DNA from: Bacteroidia bacterium
Lineage (GTDB): Bacteria; Bacteroidota; Bacteroidia; Flavobacteriales; Flavobacteriaceae
DNA length: 37,449 nucleotides
Assembly (NCBI GenBank): GCA_030431695.1
Contig: JAUIIU010000027.1
Location: forward strand, 1-37,449
Reading direction: 5' to 3'
Positions 20,982-31,374 of this stretch are shown one piece after another. The translations under genes and the position numbers were made by a program. How positions within the stretch are numbered: the stretch's first letter is position 1; the number at the start of each line of letters is the position of its first letter. Under the pieces are notes generated by a model. The model made no database searches. It was given only the letters and a program-made list of their open reading frames with translations, and was not told where the DNA came from.

Positions 20982-21974
20982 ATGGCAGTATTTAGTTTTC
21001 AAAAGCCTGATAAAGTTATCATGATCAACTCGACCGATTTCGAGGGGAAATTCGAATTTCGTCCCTTGGAACCAGGTTATGGGTTGACCGTTGGTAACGC
21101 ACTTAGACGAGTATTACTTTCTTCCCTGGAAGGATTTGCAATTACTTCGGTCCGAATCGAAGGAGTAGACCACGAGTTTTCTACTATCGCCGGTGTTGTT
21201 GAAGACGTTACTGAGATCATCCTGAACCTTAAGCAGATCCGCTTCAAGCGTCAGATCGATGAGATCGATAACGAAACCGTAACAGTTTCTGTTTCGGGAG
21301 CACAGCAGCTTACCGCTGGTGATTTTCAGAAGTTCATCTCGGGATTCCAGGTGTTGAACCCGGATCTTGTGATCTGTAATATGGATCCTAAGGTAAATCT
21401 TAACTTCGAGATCACTATCGAAAAAGGTAGGGGATATGTTCCTGCTGAAGAGAACAAGAAAGCAAACGCGCCACTTGGGACCATCTTTACCGATTCTATC
21501 TACACCCCGATCAAAAATGTTAAGTACAGCATTGAGAATTACCGTGTAGAGCAGAAGACCGACTACGAAAAGCTGGTTTTCGAGATCATCACCGATGGGT
21601 CTATTCACCCAAAGGATGCGTTGACGGAAGCGGCCAAGACCCTCATTCACCACTTCATGTTGTTCAGTGATGAGCGAATCACCCTGGAAGCAGATGAGAT
21701 CGCTCAAACCGAGACCTACGATGAGGAATCACTTCACATGCGACAGCTGCTGAAGACCAAACTCGTGGATATGGACCTGAGTGTTCGTGCCCTGAACTGT
21801 TTGAAAGCAGCAGAGGTGGATACCCTGGGCGACCTAGTTTCGTACAACAAGAACGACCTGATGAAATTCAGAAACTTCGGAAAGAAATCACTTACGGAAC
21901 TGGAAGAACTGGTAAACGTGAAAGGGCTGAGCTTCGGTATGGACCTTTCAAAATATAAATTAGATAAAGACTAA
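20982..21974 (+). CDS. rpoA: RNA polymerase alpha subunit
   Basis: Assembles RNA polymerase and reads upstream promoter DNA. The protein has 330 residues. The N-terminal domain contains the dimerisation and beta-contact region ([40 protein letters not shown]). The C-terminal domain is complete: [20 protein letters not shown] and [16 protein letters not shown] keep the Arg, Asn and Lys residues that contact DNA in Escherichia coli. The start at 20982 is supported by the AGGAG seven bases upstream. Confidence 0.98.
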   Translation: MAVFSFQKPDKVIMINSTDFEGKFEFRPLEPGYGLTVGNALRRVLLSSLEGFAITSVRIEGVDHEFSTIAGVVEDVTEIILNLKQIRFKRQIDEIDNETVTVSVSGAQQLTAGDFQKFISGFQVLNPDLVICNMDPKVNLNFEITIEKGRGYVPAEENKKANAPLGTIFTDSIYTPIKNVKYSIENYRVEQKTDYEKLVFEIITDGSIHPKDALTEAAKTLIHHFMLFSDERITLEADEIAQTETYDEESLHMRQLLKTKLVDMDLSVRALNCLKAAEVDTLGDLVSYNKNDLMKFRNFGKKSLTELEELVNVKGLSFGMDLSKYKLDKD

Positions 21975-21976
21975 TC

Positions 21977-22017
21977 CATCATAATTTGCTCCTCAGAGCG
22001 AGTTGAGCAAGATGATG
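21977..22017 (+). promoter_or_regulatory. Long stem-loop in the rpoA-rplQ spacer
   Basis: CATCAT (21977-21982) pairs with ATGATG (22012-22017) and TTGCTC (21986-21991) with GAGCAA (22005-22010), with an AAT/G internal loop. An inner CTC (21992-21994) can pair with GAG (22000-22002). The element fills nearly the whole 59-nt spacer. No T-run follows, so it is not a terminator. It may control rplQ translation or mRNA processing. Confidence 0.5.
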
Positions 22018-22033
22018 ATTAAATGAAAATGTC

Positions 22034-22510
22034 ATGAGACACGGAAAAAAAGTAAATCACCTGGGAAGAAAGACCGCACATCGCAAGGCGATGTTGGCAA
22101 ATATGGCCTGTTCCCTTATTGAGCACAAGCGAATCAACACTACCGTTGCCAAAGCTAAAGCCTTGAAGCAATTTGTTGAACCGATAGTGACCAAGTCTAA
22201 AGTGGATACCACTCACAACCGACGAATAGTTTTCAGTAAACTTCGCCAGAAAGATGCAGTAACTGAATTGTTCAGGGAGGTGGCAACTAAGGTCGGAGAT
22301 CGCCCGGGAGGTTATACCCGTATCATTAAATTGGGTAACCGTTTAGGAGATAATGCCGAAATGGCAATGATCGAACTGGTTGATTACAACGAACTGTACA
22401 ATGCCGGTAAGCCGTCTAAAAAGAAATCCACTCGTCGTAGCAGACGTGGTAGTGGTGCCAAAGCGGCAGCACCTGCGGTTCAACCAACAGCGACCAAGGA
22501 AGAAGAATAA
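22034..22510 (+). CDS. rplQ: 50S ribosomal protein bL17 with a basic C-terminal tail
   Basis: Large-subunit protein at the tunnel exit. Residues 1-120 are the bL17 fold ([60 protein letters not shown]). At 158 residues it exceeds the about 127 of Escherichia coli by a low-complexity tail of about 35 residues rich in Lys, Arg, Ser and then Ala/Pro/Glu, probably disordered. It is the last gene of the ribosomal block and is followed by a strong terminator. Confidence 0.97.
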   Translation: MRHGKKVNHLGRKTAHRKAMLANMACSLIEHKRINTTVAKAKALKQFVEPIVTKSKVDTTHNRRIVFSKLRQKDAVTELFREVATKVGDRPGGYTRIIKLGNRLGDNAEMAMIELVDYNELYNAGKPSKKKSTRRSRRGSGAKAAAPAVQPTATKEEE

Positions 22511-22534
22511 ATGAACATTCTTTTGTAAATAACT

Positions 22535-22568
22535 AAGGGACGGGTTTTTAAAGCTTGTCCCTTTTTTT
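22535..22568 (+). terminator. Intrinsic terminator of the ribosomal protein block
   Basis: AAGGGACGGG (22535-22544) pairs with CTTGTCCCTT (22554-22563), ten pairs including two G-U, with a 9-nt loop and a run of seven T (22562-22568). It lies 25 nt after the rplQ stop and ends just before the carA promoter element. Confidence 0.85.
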
Positions 22569-22572
22569 GTAG

Positions 22573-22580
22573 TATTTTTG
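22573..22580 (+). promoter_or_regulatory. -7 promoter element of carA-eno
   Basis: TATTTTTG matches the Bacteroidota TAnnTTTG element exactly and lies 17 nt before the carA start codon, giving a leader of only about 10 nt. The nearest TTG (22555-22557) is 15 nt upstream, a little short and inside the 3' arm of the rplQ terminator. Confidence 0.5.
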
Positions 22581-22597
22581 TAAAACTCTTTCAATAA

Positions 22598-25002
<2,405 letters not shown>

Positions 25003-25017
25003 GTACCACTGATTTTT

Positions 25018-25047
25018 AAAGCTCCGTCGAAAACGGAGCTTTTTTTG
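25018..25047 (+). terminator. Intrinsic terminator after eno
   Basis: AGCTCCGT (25020-25027) pairs perfectly with ACGGAGCT (25033-25040) around a CGAAA loop and is followed by a run of eight T. Flanking A and T bases extend the stem. It ends the carA-eno transcript. Confidence 0.92.
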
Positions 25048-25107
25048 TGAAAAATTTTCGGAGAAACGATTTGTTTAAGGATAATTTAACCTATATGAAG
25101 GATGCAA

Positions 25108-25142
25108 TTGTTAAAAAAATCGCCGGATATTTCGTAAATTAG
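25108..25142 (+). promoter_or_regulatory. Possible promoter of gltA
   Basis: TTG (25108-25110) and TAAATTAG (25135-25142) resemble the Bacteroidota consensus with one mismatch and a 24-nt spacer, slightly too long. The position, 36 nt before the gltA start and after the eno terminator, fits. The match is weak. Confidence 0.3.
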
Positions 25143-25178
25143 CACCTCTTACATCAACTTCAAATATCAAATTAGAAT

Positions 25179-26465
25179 ATGTCTAAAACTGCTTCCATAA
25201 CGATAGATGGCAACACGTATGAGTTTCCAATTGTTGAGGGTACCGAGAATGAGCAAGGAATCGATATAAAGAATCTCAGGTCGGTCACTGGTGGTGTTAC
25301 TACTATTGATCCCGGGTACAAGAACACGGGTTCTTGCGAGAGTGCGATCACATTCCTGAATGGAGAAGAAGGGATCCTGCGTTACAGAGGTTACGCCATA
25401 GAGGACCTGGCTGATAAGGCAGATTTCCTTGAAGTAGCATATTTGCTGATTTTCGGGGAACTTCCCTCAGCGGAGACCTTGACCAAATTTCACGATGATA
25501 TCAAGGCGCAGTCCAGGGTTGATGAAGACGTAAAAAAGATACTGGACGGGTTTCCAAAATCCGCCCATCCGATGGGCGTCCTTTCCTCGCTCACTTCGGC
25601 ACTAGTAGCATTTAATCCTTCGTCCGTCAATGTTGAAAGTGAAGAGGCAATGTACAATGCGATCGTTCGTATACTTGGGAAATTTCCGGTACTTACTGCG
25701 TGGACATACAGGAAGCGAGCCGGACTGCCGCTAGACTACGGGGATACCTCTTTAGGCTATGTAGAGAATTTCATAAAGATGATGTTTAAGAGTCCGAACA
25801 GCGAGTATGTTTCCAATAAGATCGTCGTGGATGCATTGGATAAGCTACTTATTCTCCATGCCGATCACGAACAAAACTGTTCCACTAGTACGGTAAGAAT
25901 GGTGGGATCTTCCCATGCGGGATTATTCGTTTCCATATCAGCAGGTATCGCGGCACTTTGGGGGCCACTACACGGTGGTGCTAACCAGGCGGTGATCGAG
26001 ATGCTGGAAGCCATTAAGGAAGACGGTGGGGATACTAAAAAATACATGGCCAAGGCCAAAGACAAAAGTGACCCGTTCCGTTTGATGGGATTCGGGCACA
26101 GGGTGTATAAGAATTTCGACCCACGTGCGCGAATTATCAAAAAAGCAGCAGACGAGGTGTTAAACGATCTGGGGGTTGAAGACCCTGTTCTCGACATTGC
26201 CAAAGGACTCGAAAAAGAAGCTCTGGAAGATCCGTATTTTGTCGATAGGAAATTATATCCCAATGTCGACTTCTACTCGGGTATCATCTACCGTGCTATG
26301 GGTATCCCGGTTGAAATGTTCACTCCTATGTTTGCCCTCGGACGACTTCCGGGCTGGATTGCTCAATGGCGTGAAATGCGCCTTCGGAAAGAACCGATCG
26401 GAAGGCCAAGACAGATATATATTGGGGAGAACTTAAGGCAGTTCAAAGAAATTTCTCAGCGATAA
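25179..26465 (+). CDS. gltA: Citrate synthase (type II, GltA-like)
   Basis: Condenses oxaloacetate and acetyl-CoA to citrate, the first step of the TCA cycle. The protein has 428 residues, the length of the NADH-regulated type II enzymes. The N-terminal beta domain (SITIDGNTYEFPIVEGTE) is present. Catalytic residues are visible: His in LHGGANQAV, His in GFGHRVYKNFDPRA and Asp in NVDFYSG. It has its own transcript unit, lying between the eno terminator and another terminator. Confidence 0.97.
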   Translation: MSKTASITIDGNTYEFPIVEGTENEQGIDIKNLRSVTGGVTTIDPGYKNTGSCESAITFLNGEEGILRYRGYAIEDLADKADFLEVAYLLIFGELPSAETLTKFHDDIKAQSRVDEDVKKILDGFPKSAHPMGVLSSLTSALVAFNPSSVNVESEEAMYNAIVRILGKFPVLTAWTYRKRAGLPLDYGDTSLGYVENFIKMMFKSPNSEYVSNKIVVDALDKLLILHADHEQNCSTSTVRMVGSSHAGLFVSISAGIAALWGPLHGGANQAVIEMLEAIKEDGGDTKKYMAKAKDKSDPFRLMGFGHRVYKNFDPRARIIKKAADEVLNDLGVEDPVLDIAKGLEKEALEDPYFVDRKLYPNVDFYSGIIYRAMGIPVEMFTPMFALGRLPGWIAQWREMRLRKEPIGRPRQIYIGENLRQFKEISQR

Positions 26466-26483
26466 ATTTATTTTTCATTGAAA

Positions 26484-26511
26484 AAAAGCATCTGATAACA
26501 CAGATGCTTTT
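26484..26511 (+). terminator. Intrinsic terminator after gltA
   Basis: AAAAGCATCTG (26484-26494) pairs perfectly with CAGATGCTTTT (26501-26511) across the 6-nt loop ATAACA. With A on one side and T on the other it could work in both directions. An ATG at 26512 begins in its tail, which argues for the later ATG at 26527 as the start of the next gene. Confidence 0.82.
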
Positions 26512-26526
26512 ATGTATATTGGTCCT

Positions 26527-27444
26527 ATGGTAAGACTGAACATCACCGACGAGATCTCCACTTTAAAGGCTGTGATTCTCGGTACCGCAAAAAGTAATGG
26601 TCCTATGCCGAAACTAGAGGACGCCTACGATCCTAAATCGGCCGAACATATCAAAGCAGGAACATATCCAACGGAAGAGTCGATGATACGTGAACTAGAA
26701 GGGGTGGCAGACCTGCTGAGAAGTTACGACGTTCGTGTTTTCAGACCTCATACCCTAGAAGATTACAACCAGATTTTCGCACGGGACATTTCCTTCGTCA
26801 TCGAAGACAAGATCATTATAGCGAACATCTTACCGGACCGTGAACGAGAAGTGGATGCCACGGAGCACGTTTGGAGCCACGTTCAGAAATCTTTTCGTGT
26901 GATCCTTCCGGATGATTGTCATGTGGAAGGTGGCGATGTAATGCCCTGGAACGACCATATTTTTGTGGGGACCTATCGTGGGGATGACTATACCAAGTAC
27001 ATCACCGCAAGAACAAATATGGAGGCAGTAGAAGCTCTTCAGTCATTATTTCCGCATAAAAAAGTGAAGTCATTTAACCTGCGGAAATCCAACACAGATG
27101 CTAAAAAGAATGCGCTTCACCTGGATTGCTGCTTTCAACCAATCGGTAAAGGAAAAGCCATTATCCATAAAGAGAGTTTCCTCCAGGAGGAAGAGTATCA
27201 GTGGCTGGTGGATTTCTTCGGAAAGGAGAACTGCTTCCACATCACGACGGATGAAATGGCCTTAATGTACAGCAACATCTTTTCGATCTCCCCGGAAGTG
27301 ATCATTTCAGAAAGAAACTTTACACGCCTGAACAACTGGTTGCGTTCCGAAGGATTCATCGTTGAGGAAGTGGCGTATTCGGAAATTGCCAAACAAGGAG
27401 GATTGCTTCGCTGTAGTACCATGCCACTTGTTCGGGAGAAATAA
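26527..27444 (+). CDS. Arginine deiminase / dimethylargininase-like guanidino-modifying enzyme
   Basis: Member of the amidinotransferase superfamily (arginine deiminase, DDAH, glycine amidinotransferase), which attack a guanidino or ureido carbon with a cysteine. With the start at 26527 (MVRLNITDEISTLKAVILG) the product has 305 residues; an ATG at 26512 is in frame but lies in the preceding terminator. The superfamily landmarks are visible: FARDISFVIEDK (first acidic substrate contact), HVEGGDVMPW (general-base region), LHLDCCFQPIGKGKAI (catalytic His) and GGLLRCSTMPL with the probable nucleophile Cys296. It could be a hydrolase of arginine or a methylarginine, or an amidinotransferase; the sequence does not decide. 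CtlX and argS lie downstream. Confidence 0.8.
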   Translation: MVRLNITDEISTLKAVILGTAKSNGPMPKLEDAYDPKSAEHIKAGTYPTEESMIRELEGVADLLRSYDVRVFRPHTLEDYNQIFARDISFVIEDKIIIANILPDREREVDATEHVWSHVQKSFRVILPDDCHVEGGDVMPWNDHIFVGTYRGDDYTKYITARTNMEAVEALQSLFPHKKVKSFNLRKSNTDAKKNALHLDCCFQPIGKGKAIIHKESFLQEEEYQWLVDFFGKENCFHITTDEMALMYSNIFSISPEVIISERNFTRLNNWLRSEGFIVEEVAYSEIAKQGGLLRCSTMPLVREK

Positions 27445-27566
27445 GCTCAAATTCACATTAGTTCGGAACATCTGCTTCGTACCGAATTATTATCCAGACT
27501 CTTCATTGTTTAAGCAATCTTCGAAATAATGTTGAAGTAGACTATTCTATCCACTACTTGCTCCCA

Positions 27567-28589
27567 CTACGAAAGCTTGTTCAATGGCGGCTGTAGTTTT
27601 CGATAGATGAATAAGGCCACCAATACGATCAACGCTAGCCCCATAGAGATCCACAGCAGGTTTATTCCGTCGCTTTCGTTTTCTTCCTTTTTGGTGTCAA
27701 CTTTTGTCTTCTCAATTTTATAGGAATCGTAATTGAAGATTATTTCTGAAGTTCCGTCCTTCGAGATCTTTGTGATTTGCGGACCTTCATAACCATTGTC
27801 CATTTTAGATTCCAGTATATAGGCTTCACCGTTACTAAAAGTGATCCCGCAGGGAAACCAATCTCCTTTCGAAGTATAATAGGTCTCTTTTTTTCCTTCT
27901 TCGGAAAATTTAACGATCCGCTTTCCGGCCGTTTCAGCAATATAGAGCCAACCATCATCGTCCTTTCCAATTCCCAGCAATACATCACTGTGTGGGTCGA
28001 ATTCCCCGTTTGTGGTTGTTATGAGTTCCGTGGCGATTACGGCGGCATGGCCATTTGTATCGATCTTGATTACGGCACCATTGTCCCTTCCGATATCCGG
28101 AGCATACACATTTCCTTCCTCATCGCAGAAAACTGCCTGGTTCCACTCGAAAGTGTGATCGGATATTGGACTGAGAATACCCTGGTTGTCAATTCGCCAC
28201 AATTTTTTATTTATTCCGAAGAGAATATCACCATTCTTTGTATATGTACAATTACCTCCAAAAAATTCTTCGATATCCGTAGTAGAAAACAAAGTATCCG
28301 AAACAACACTGCCTTTCAGACGAACCATGGTATGGTGTTCTTCCCCGTGAGCGGAAACAGGATTGCCATCAGCATCCAGGCTGACGTTATGGGCGTGGAA
28401 ATCACGCAGCAGCAATTCCAATGTCCCATTGTGATGAAGTTTCCACAGGGAACCCCGGCCATTGTGGAATATATCGGTGAAATAAATATTCCCCTGACCA
28501 TCTACTACTATTCCCCATGCGGGATGTGCAAGACCTTTTAAAAGAGGCATGCAAAAGAGTATGATGAATAAAAACGCTTTGAGGTTCAT
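27567..28589 (-). CDS. NHL/SMP-30-like beta-propeller protein with signal peptide and C-terminal membrane anchor
   Basis: The start is taken at 28589 (MNLKAFLFIILFCMPLLKGLA), which gives a good signal peptide; a longer frame starts inside the upstream gene. The product has 340 residues. The middle part is a repeated pattern of DGQGNIYFTD, DEEGNVYAPDIGRDNG, DDDGWLYIAETAGKRIVKFS and SNGEAYILESK, blade-like repeats as in NHL and SMP-30/gluconolactonase propellers. Near the end a hydrophobic stretch (NLLWISMGLALIVLVALFIY) is followed by a short basic tail, so the propeller should face the periplasm and be anchored in the inner membrane. The start lies one base after the stop of the acetyltransferase gene, so they form an operon. 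The ligand is unknown. Confidence 0.75.
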   Translation of the reverse strand: MNLKAFLFIILFCMPLLKGLAHPAWGIVVDGQGNIYFTDIFHNGRGSLWKLHHNGTLELLLRDFHAHNVSLDADGNPVSAHGEEHHTMVRLKGSVVSDTLFSTTDIEEFFGGNCTYTKNGDILFGINKKLWRIDNQGILSPISDHTFEWNQAVFCDEEGNVYAPDIGRDNGAVIKIDTNGHAAVIATELITTTNGEFDPHSDVLLGIGKDDDGWLYIAETAGKRIVKFSEEGKKETYYTSKGDWFPCGITFSNGEAYILESKMDNGYEGPQITKISKDGTSEIIFNYDSYKIEKTKVDTKKEENESDGINLLWISMGLALIVLVALFIYRKLQPPLNKLS

Positions 28590-28590
28590 A

Positions 28591-29148
28591 TCAATTATCA
28601 ATTGTACGTATAATTTTAGCAGGATTCCCCGCCGCAAAGACATTGTCGGGAATATCACGGGTAACCACCGAACCTGCTCCAATAACCACGCCATTTCCTA
28701 TGGTCACTCCCGGGCAAATGATCGCACCCCCGCCTATCCATACGTCGTTCCCAATGCTAACGGGTTTGGCGAATTCCCGCCCCGAATTCCGCTCTTTCGC
28801 TTCGAGGGGATGGGTAGCCGTATATATTTGAACGTAGGGAGCCAGCATCACATTATCACCGATCTCAACTTTCATCACATCCAGGATGCAACAGTTGAAA
28901 TTCATAAAGACATTAGTGCCCACGGAGATATTATAGCCATAGTCACAGTAGAAAGGCGGTACGATATTGAGATTATCACTGGCATTACCAACCAGCTGAT
29001 AAAAAAGGGAGTCACGATATTCACGGTCCTCTTCGTTGATGCTGTTGATCTTTTGGATCAAAAGACGAGCCGAATTTCGCTCTGCGGTGATCACCGGATC
29101 CATTGGGTCGTACATTGCTCCTGAGAGCATTTTGTCTTTCTCGGTCAT
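28591..29148 (-). CDS. maa: Maltose/galactoside-type O-acetyltransferase
   Basis: Transfers acetyl from acetyl-CoA to a sugar hydroxyl. The protein has 185 residues. Residues 4-58 match the maltose acetyltransferase N-terminal domain (KMLSGAMYDPMDPVITAERN). The rest is a left-handed beta-helix of hexapeptide repeats (VSIGNDVWIGGGAIICPGVT, IGNGVVIGAGSVVTRDIPDN). The probable catalytic His113 is in YTATHPL. The family is broad (Maa, NodL, LacA), so the true acceptor may not be maltose. It is the first gene of a two-gene minus-strand unit with the beta-propeller gene. Confidence 0.88.
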   Translation of the reverse strand: MTEKDKMLSGAMYDPMDPVITAERNSARLLIQKINSINEEDREYRDSLFYQLVGNASDNLNIVPPFYCDYGYNISVGTNVFMNFNCCILDVMKVEIGDNVMLAPYVQIYTATHPLEAKERNSGREFAKPVSIGNDVWIGGGAIICPGVTIGNGVVIGAGSVVTRDIPDNVFAAGNPAKIIRTIDN

Positions 29149-29249
29149 TGTTTTTCTTTAAAGGTAAACTTTTTCAGCAAGGGTATAATGTTGATATTTA
29201 TGTAAGTTTCATTAAGATCGAGCGTCTAAGGACGTAAAAAAAATTTGCT

Positions 29250-30062
29250 ATGAAGAAATTTCTGCTATTATTTCTGGTTGTACAAAGTAGTTTTAGCCTG
29301 GCCCAGGGAAAGCTGGATGGATTTTACCGTGGAAAACAAAATGGTACCGTTGTTCTCGGTTTGGGATTCGAGGAGGGTAAAAAATACCTTGCGGGTGACA
29401 TTACGGGGAAACTCGATATTACAAGAAGTGTGTTCTATTCAAGTCTCTTTGGGGCTTACGGTATCACGGACGACCTGGATGTGAATGTCACCATCCCGTA
29501 TATCGTAAGTGACGACAACGCCGATTTCCAGGACATAGCGATCTACCTGAAATACAGGATAGCCTCGGTGGATACAGAAAATTCAAGCTTTCAATTTAGT
29601 GTTGCCGGTGGATTCTCAACCAACCTAACCGATTACGACCTCGGAGGTCTGAACGATATTGGGCAACAAGCCACAGTGATCGATACAAGGGGAATCGTGC
29701 ATTTTCAAACCAATGAAGGCTGGTTTGCCACATTACAGAGTGGATATTCCTTCAGGTCGGATCCTACGCCAAGTAGTATCCCCGCCACCTTTAAAGCGGG
29801 TCGGGCCCTCGCAAAATGGTATTACGATGTCTATTTCGACTACCAGCACGCCTTTGGAGGAATAGATTACCGAAGTACACCACCTCCACAGGATTTCAGA
29901 GAGTTCGGAGTGGATTTTCAGAAAGTAGGAGGAACCGTCTATCGCTCGTTGGGATCCTCTTTCGGACTGTATGCAAGCCTTTCCTATGTTTATGACGGGC
30001 GTAACATTTTCAAGGGACCGGGTTACGGAGTAGGGCTTGTTTATAACTTCAGAAAAAAATAA
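29250..30062 (+). CDS. Outer-membrane beta-barrel protein, function unknown
   Basis: A 270-residue protein with a signal peptide (MKKFLLLFLVVQSSFSLAQG, cut about residue 19). The rest alternates short hydrophobic strands and polar loops and ends LVYNFRKK, as in outer-membrane barrels of about 12 strands. Features such as GITDDLDVNVTIPYIVSDD and FQFSVAGGFSTNLTDYD recall porin-like barrels annotated as the phenol-degradation MetA or transporter family, but the likeness is only to the general pattern. It is divergent from the acetyltransferase gene and 67 nt upstream of the CtlX gene, so it may share a transcript with CtlX. No substrate can be assigned. Confidence 0.65.
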   Translation: MKKFLLLFLVVQSSFSLAQGKLDGFYRGKQNGTVVLGLGFEEGKKYLAGDITGKLDITRSVFYSSLFGAYGITDDLDVNVTIPYIVSDDNADFQDIAIYLKYRIASVDTENSSFQFSVAGGFSTNLTDYDLGGLNDIGQQATVIDTRGIVHFQTNEGWFATLQSGYSFRSDPTPSSIPATFKAGRALAKWYYDVYFDYQHAFGGIDYRSTPPPQDFREFGVDFQKVGGTVYRSLGSSFGLYASLSYVYDGRNIFKGPGYGVGLVYNFRKK

Positions 30063-30129
30063 TCTCATCCCAATGATTTTTATGTTCTGAGACCGGGAAT
30101 TTGGTTTAATTTTACGCAAATTTCAGTGC

Positions 30130-31065
30130 ATGCAACAGATCACCAATACTATCCTGATGATCCGTCCTGTGTCTTTCAGAATGAACGAAGAAACAGCGGT
30201 TAACAATTATTTTCAAGAAGATCTCGACCTTCGAAACCAGGAGATAAATCGCAAGGCGCAAGTCGAATTCGATGCATTCGTTGATAAACTCAGAGCCGTT
30301 GGGGTTAATGTGATCGTTGAAAGTGATGATGCGCTGGATGATACCCCGGATTCTATCTTTCCGAATAACTGGGTGAGTTTTCACGAGAATGGCGATATAG
30401 CGATCTACCCGATGTTTGCGGAGAACCGCAGAAAAGAACGCAGGGATGAGGTTTTTATCCGCCTGGAGAATGAAGGTTTCCACATAGAGAATATCGTTGA
30501 TTATACAGCTGCCGAAGATGAAGGGGTCTTCCTTGAAGGTACCGGCAGTATCTTAATGGACAGGGTGAACGGGAAGGCCTATTGTGCACTTTCTCCCAGG
30601 GCCGATGAGGATCTCTTCATAGAATTCTGCGAGGATTTTGAGTATACTCCTGTTGTTTTCACCGCCTACCAGGATGTTGACGGCAAACGATTACCGATCT
30701 ACCACACCAATGTCATGATGTGCCTGGGAGAGCAGTTCTGCGTGATCTGCCTGGACAGTATCGACGATGCTGCCGAAAAGAAGAATGTAGTAAAACAGCT
30801 CAAGTCGGATGGCAAAGAGATTATTGCTATTTCGGAAGCCCAGATGCACCAATTTGCCGGTAATATGCTGCAAGTGAGAGGCTCGAAAGATAAGCGCTAT
30901 ATAGTGATGAGCCAGGCGGCACGCAATAGTCTGAAGGCAGGCCAGGTCTCCGCCATTGAAAAATACTGTGAGATCCTGAGCAGTGACCTGGAAACCATTG
31001 AAACCTGCGGAGGAGGTAGTGCGAGATGTATGATGGCAGAAGTTTTTCTTCCGAAGAAAAAATAA
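30130..31065 (+). CDS. ctlX: CtlX-family citrulline hydrolase / arginine deiminase-like protein
   Basis: A 311-residue member of the arginine deiminase superfamily, related to CtlX, which in Francisella converts citrulline to ornithine. Landmarks: MIRPVSFRMNEETAVNNYF at the start, the substrate-contact region DTPDSIFPNNWVSFHENGD, EGTGSILMDR (acidic residue of the active site), the His in YHTNVMMCLG, HQFAGNMLQVRG and GGGSARCMMAEVFLP with the probable nucleophile Cys300. It belongs to the CtlX/COG4874-like branch as far as I can judge by eye. A role in arginine or citrulline turnover is inferred from the family and the nearby DDAH-like gene and argS. Confidence 0.82.
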   Translation: MQQITNTILMIRPVSFRMNEETAVNNYFQEDLDLRNQEINRKAQVEFDAFVDKLRAVGVNVIVESDDALDDTPDSIFPNNWVSFHENGDIAIYPMFAENRRKERRDEVFIRLENEGFHIENIVDYTAAEDEGVFLEGTGSILMDRVNGKAYCALSPRADEDLFIEFCEDFEYTPVVFTAYQDVDGKRLPIYHTNVMMCLGEQFCVICLDSIDDAAEKKNVVKQLKSDGKEIIAISEAQMHQFAGNMLQVRGSKDKRYIVMSQAARNSLKAGQVSAIEKYCEILSSDLETIETCGGGSARCMMAEVFLPKKK

Positions 31066-31073
31066 GCTTAACC

Positions 31074-31268
31074 ATGAAGATCCTACGAATCGTATTAATT
31101 CTCGGCGGACTCTCACTAATTGGGTATGGCCTGTACATTGCATTTTTTGTCGAATCCTCCGAAACAATGAAATGGAGCGGAGTTCGATTGGATAATCAGT
31201 TGATCGGTATGATCGGGGTAGGACTACTGGCGGCTGTCGCGGGCTTCTTTATGCGTCGCAGGCGTTAG
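31074..31268 (+). CDS. Small two-helix membrane protein, unknown function
   Basis: A 64-residue protein starting at the ATG 9 nt after the ctlX stop (MKILRIVLILGGLSLIGYGL). It has one hydrophobic segment at about residues 5-25, a polar middle (ESSETMKWSGVRLDNQ) and a second segment (LIGMIGVGLLAAVAGFFM) closed by four arginines, which should remain in the cytoplasm. A longer frame starting inside ctlX (31026) is not used. It probably shares a transcript with ctlX. I do not recognise the family. Confidence 0.6.
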   Translation: MKILRIVLILGGLSLIGYGLYIAFFVESSETMKWSGVRLDNQLIGMIGVGLLAAVAGFFMRRRR

Positions 31269-31310
31269 CCCGGTACTGTAATTAGGCTCATAGAAATACA
31301 ATAAAAATTT

Positions 31311-31318
31311 TATCTTTG
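31311..31318 (+). promoter_or_regulatory. -7 promoter element of argS
   Basis: TATCTTTG matches TAnnTTTG exactly, 56 nt before the argS start codon. No TTG is seen at the expected distance upstream, so the -33 part is weak. Transcription would start near 31324, at the base of a hairpin in the leader. Confidence 0.5.
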
Positions 31319-31323
31319 CCCAT

Positions 31324-31357
31324 GAACAGCGAAGCTTTGCGGCAATGCTGTTCTTTT
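31324..31357 (+). promoter_or_regulatory. Hairpin with T-run in the argS leader (possible attenuator)
   Basis: GAACAGC (31324-31330) pairs perfectly with GCTGTTC (31347-31353) over a 16-nt loop and is followed by TTTT. Its distance from the -7 element puts the 5' arm at the start of the transcript. It may be an attenuator for argS or the terminator of the small gene upstream. An ATG at 31345 lies in the hairpin, so the argS start is taken at 31375. Confidence 0.45.
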
Positions 31358-31374
31358 CATATAATGCGTACACT

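Noticed and set aside
26512-26526. Earlier start (MYIGP) for the deiminase-like gene
   Set aside because: The ATG is directly attached to the gltA terminator stem; the ATG at 26527 gives a start that fits the family better.
27445-27566. Terminator between the convergent deiminase-like and propeller genes
   Set aside because: TTCGG and CCGAA can pair over a 15-nt loop, but no T-run follows and the stem is only 5 bp.
27777-28541. Open frame of 254 codons on the plus strand opposite the beta-propeller gene
   Set aside because: The minus-strand protein has a signal peptide, propeller repeats and a membrane anchor; the plus-strand frame has none of these.
28549-29124. Open frame of 191 codons on the plus strand opposite the acetyltransferase gene
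   Set aside because: The minus strand encodes a clear hexapeptide acetyltransferase; this frame is its mirror.
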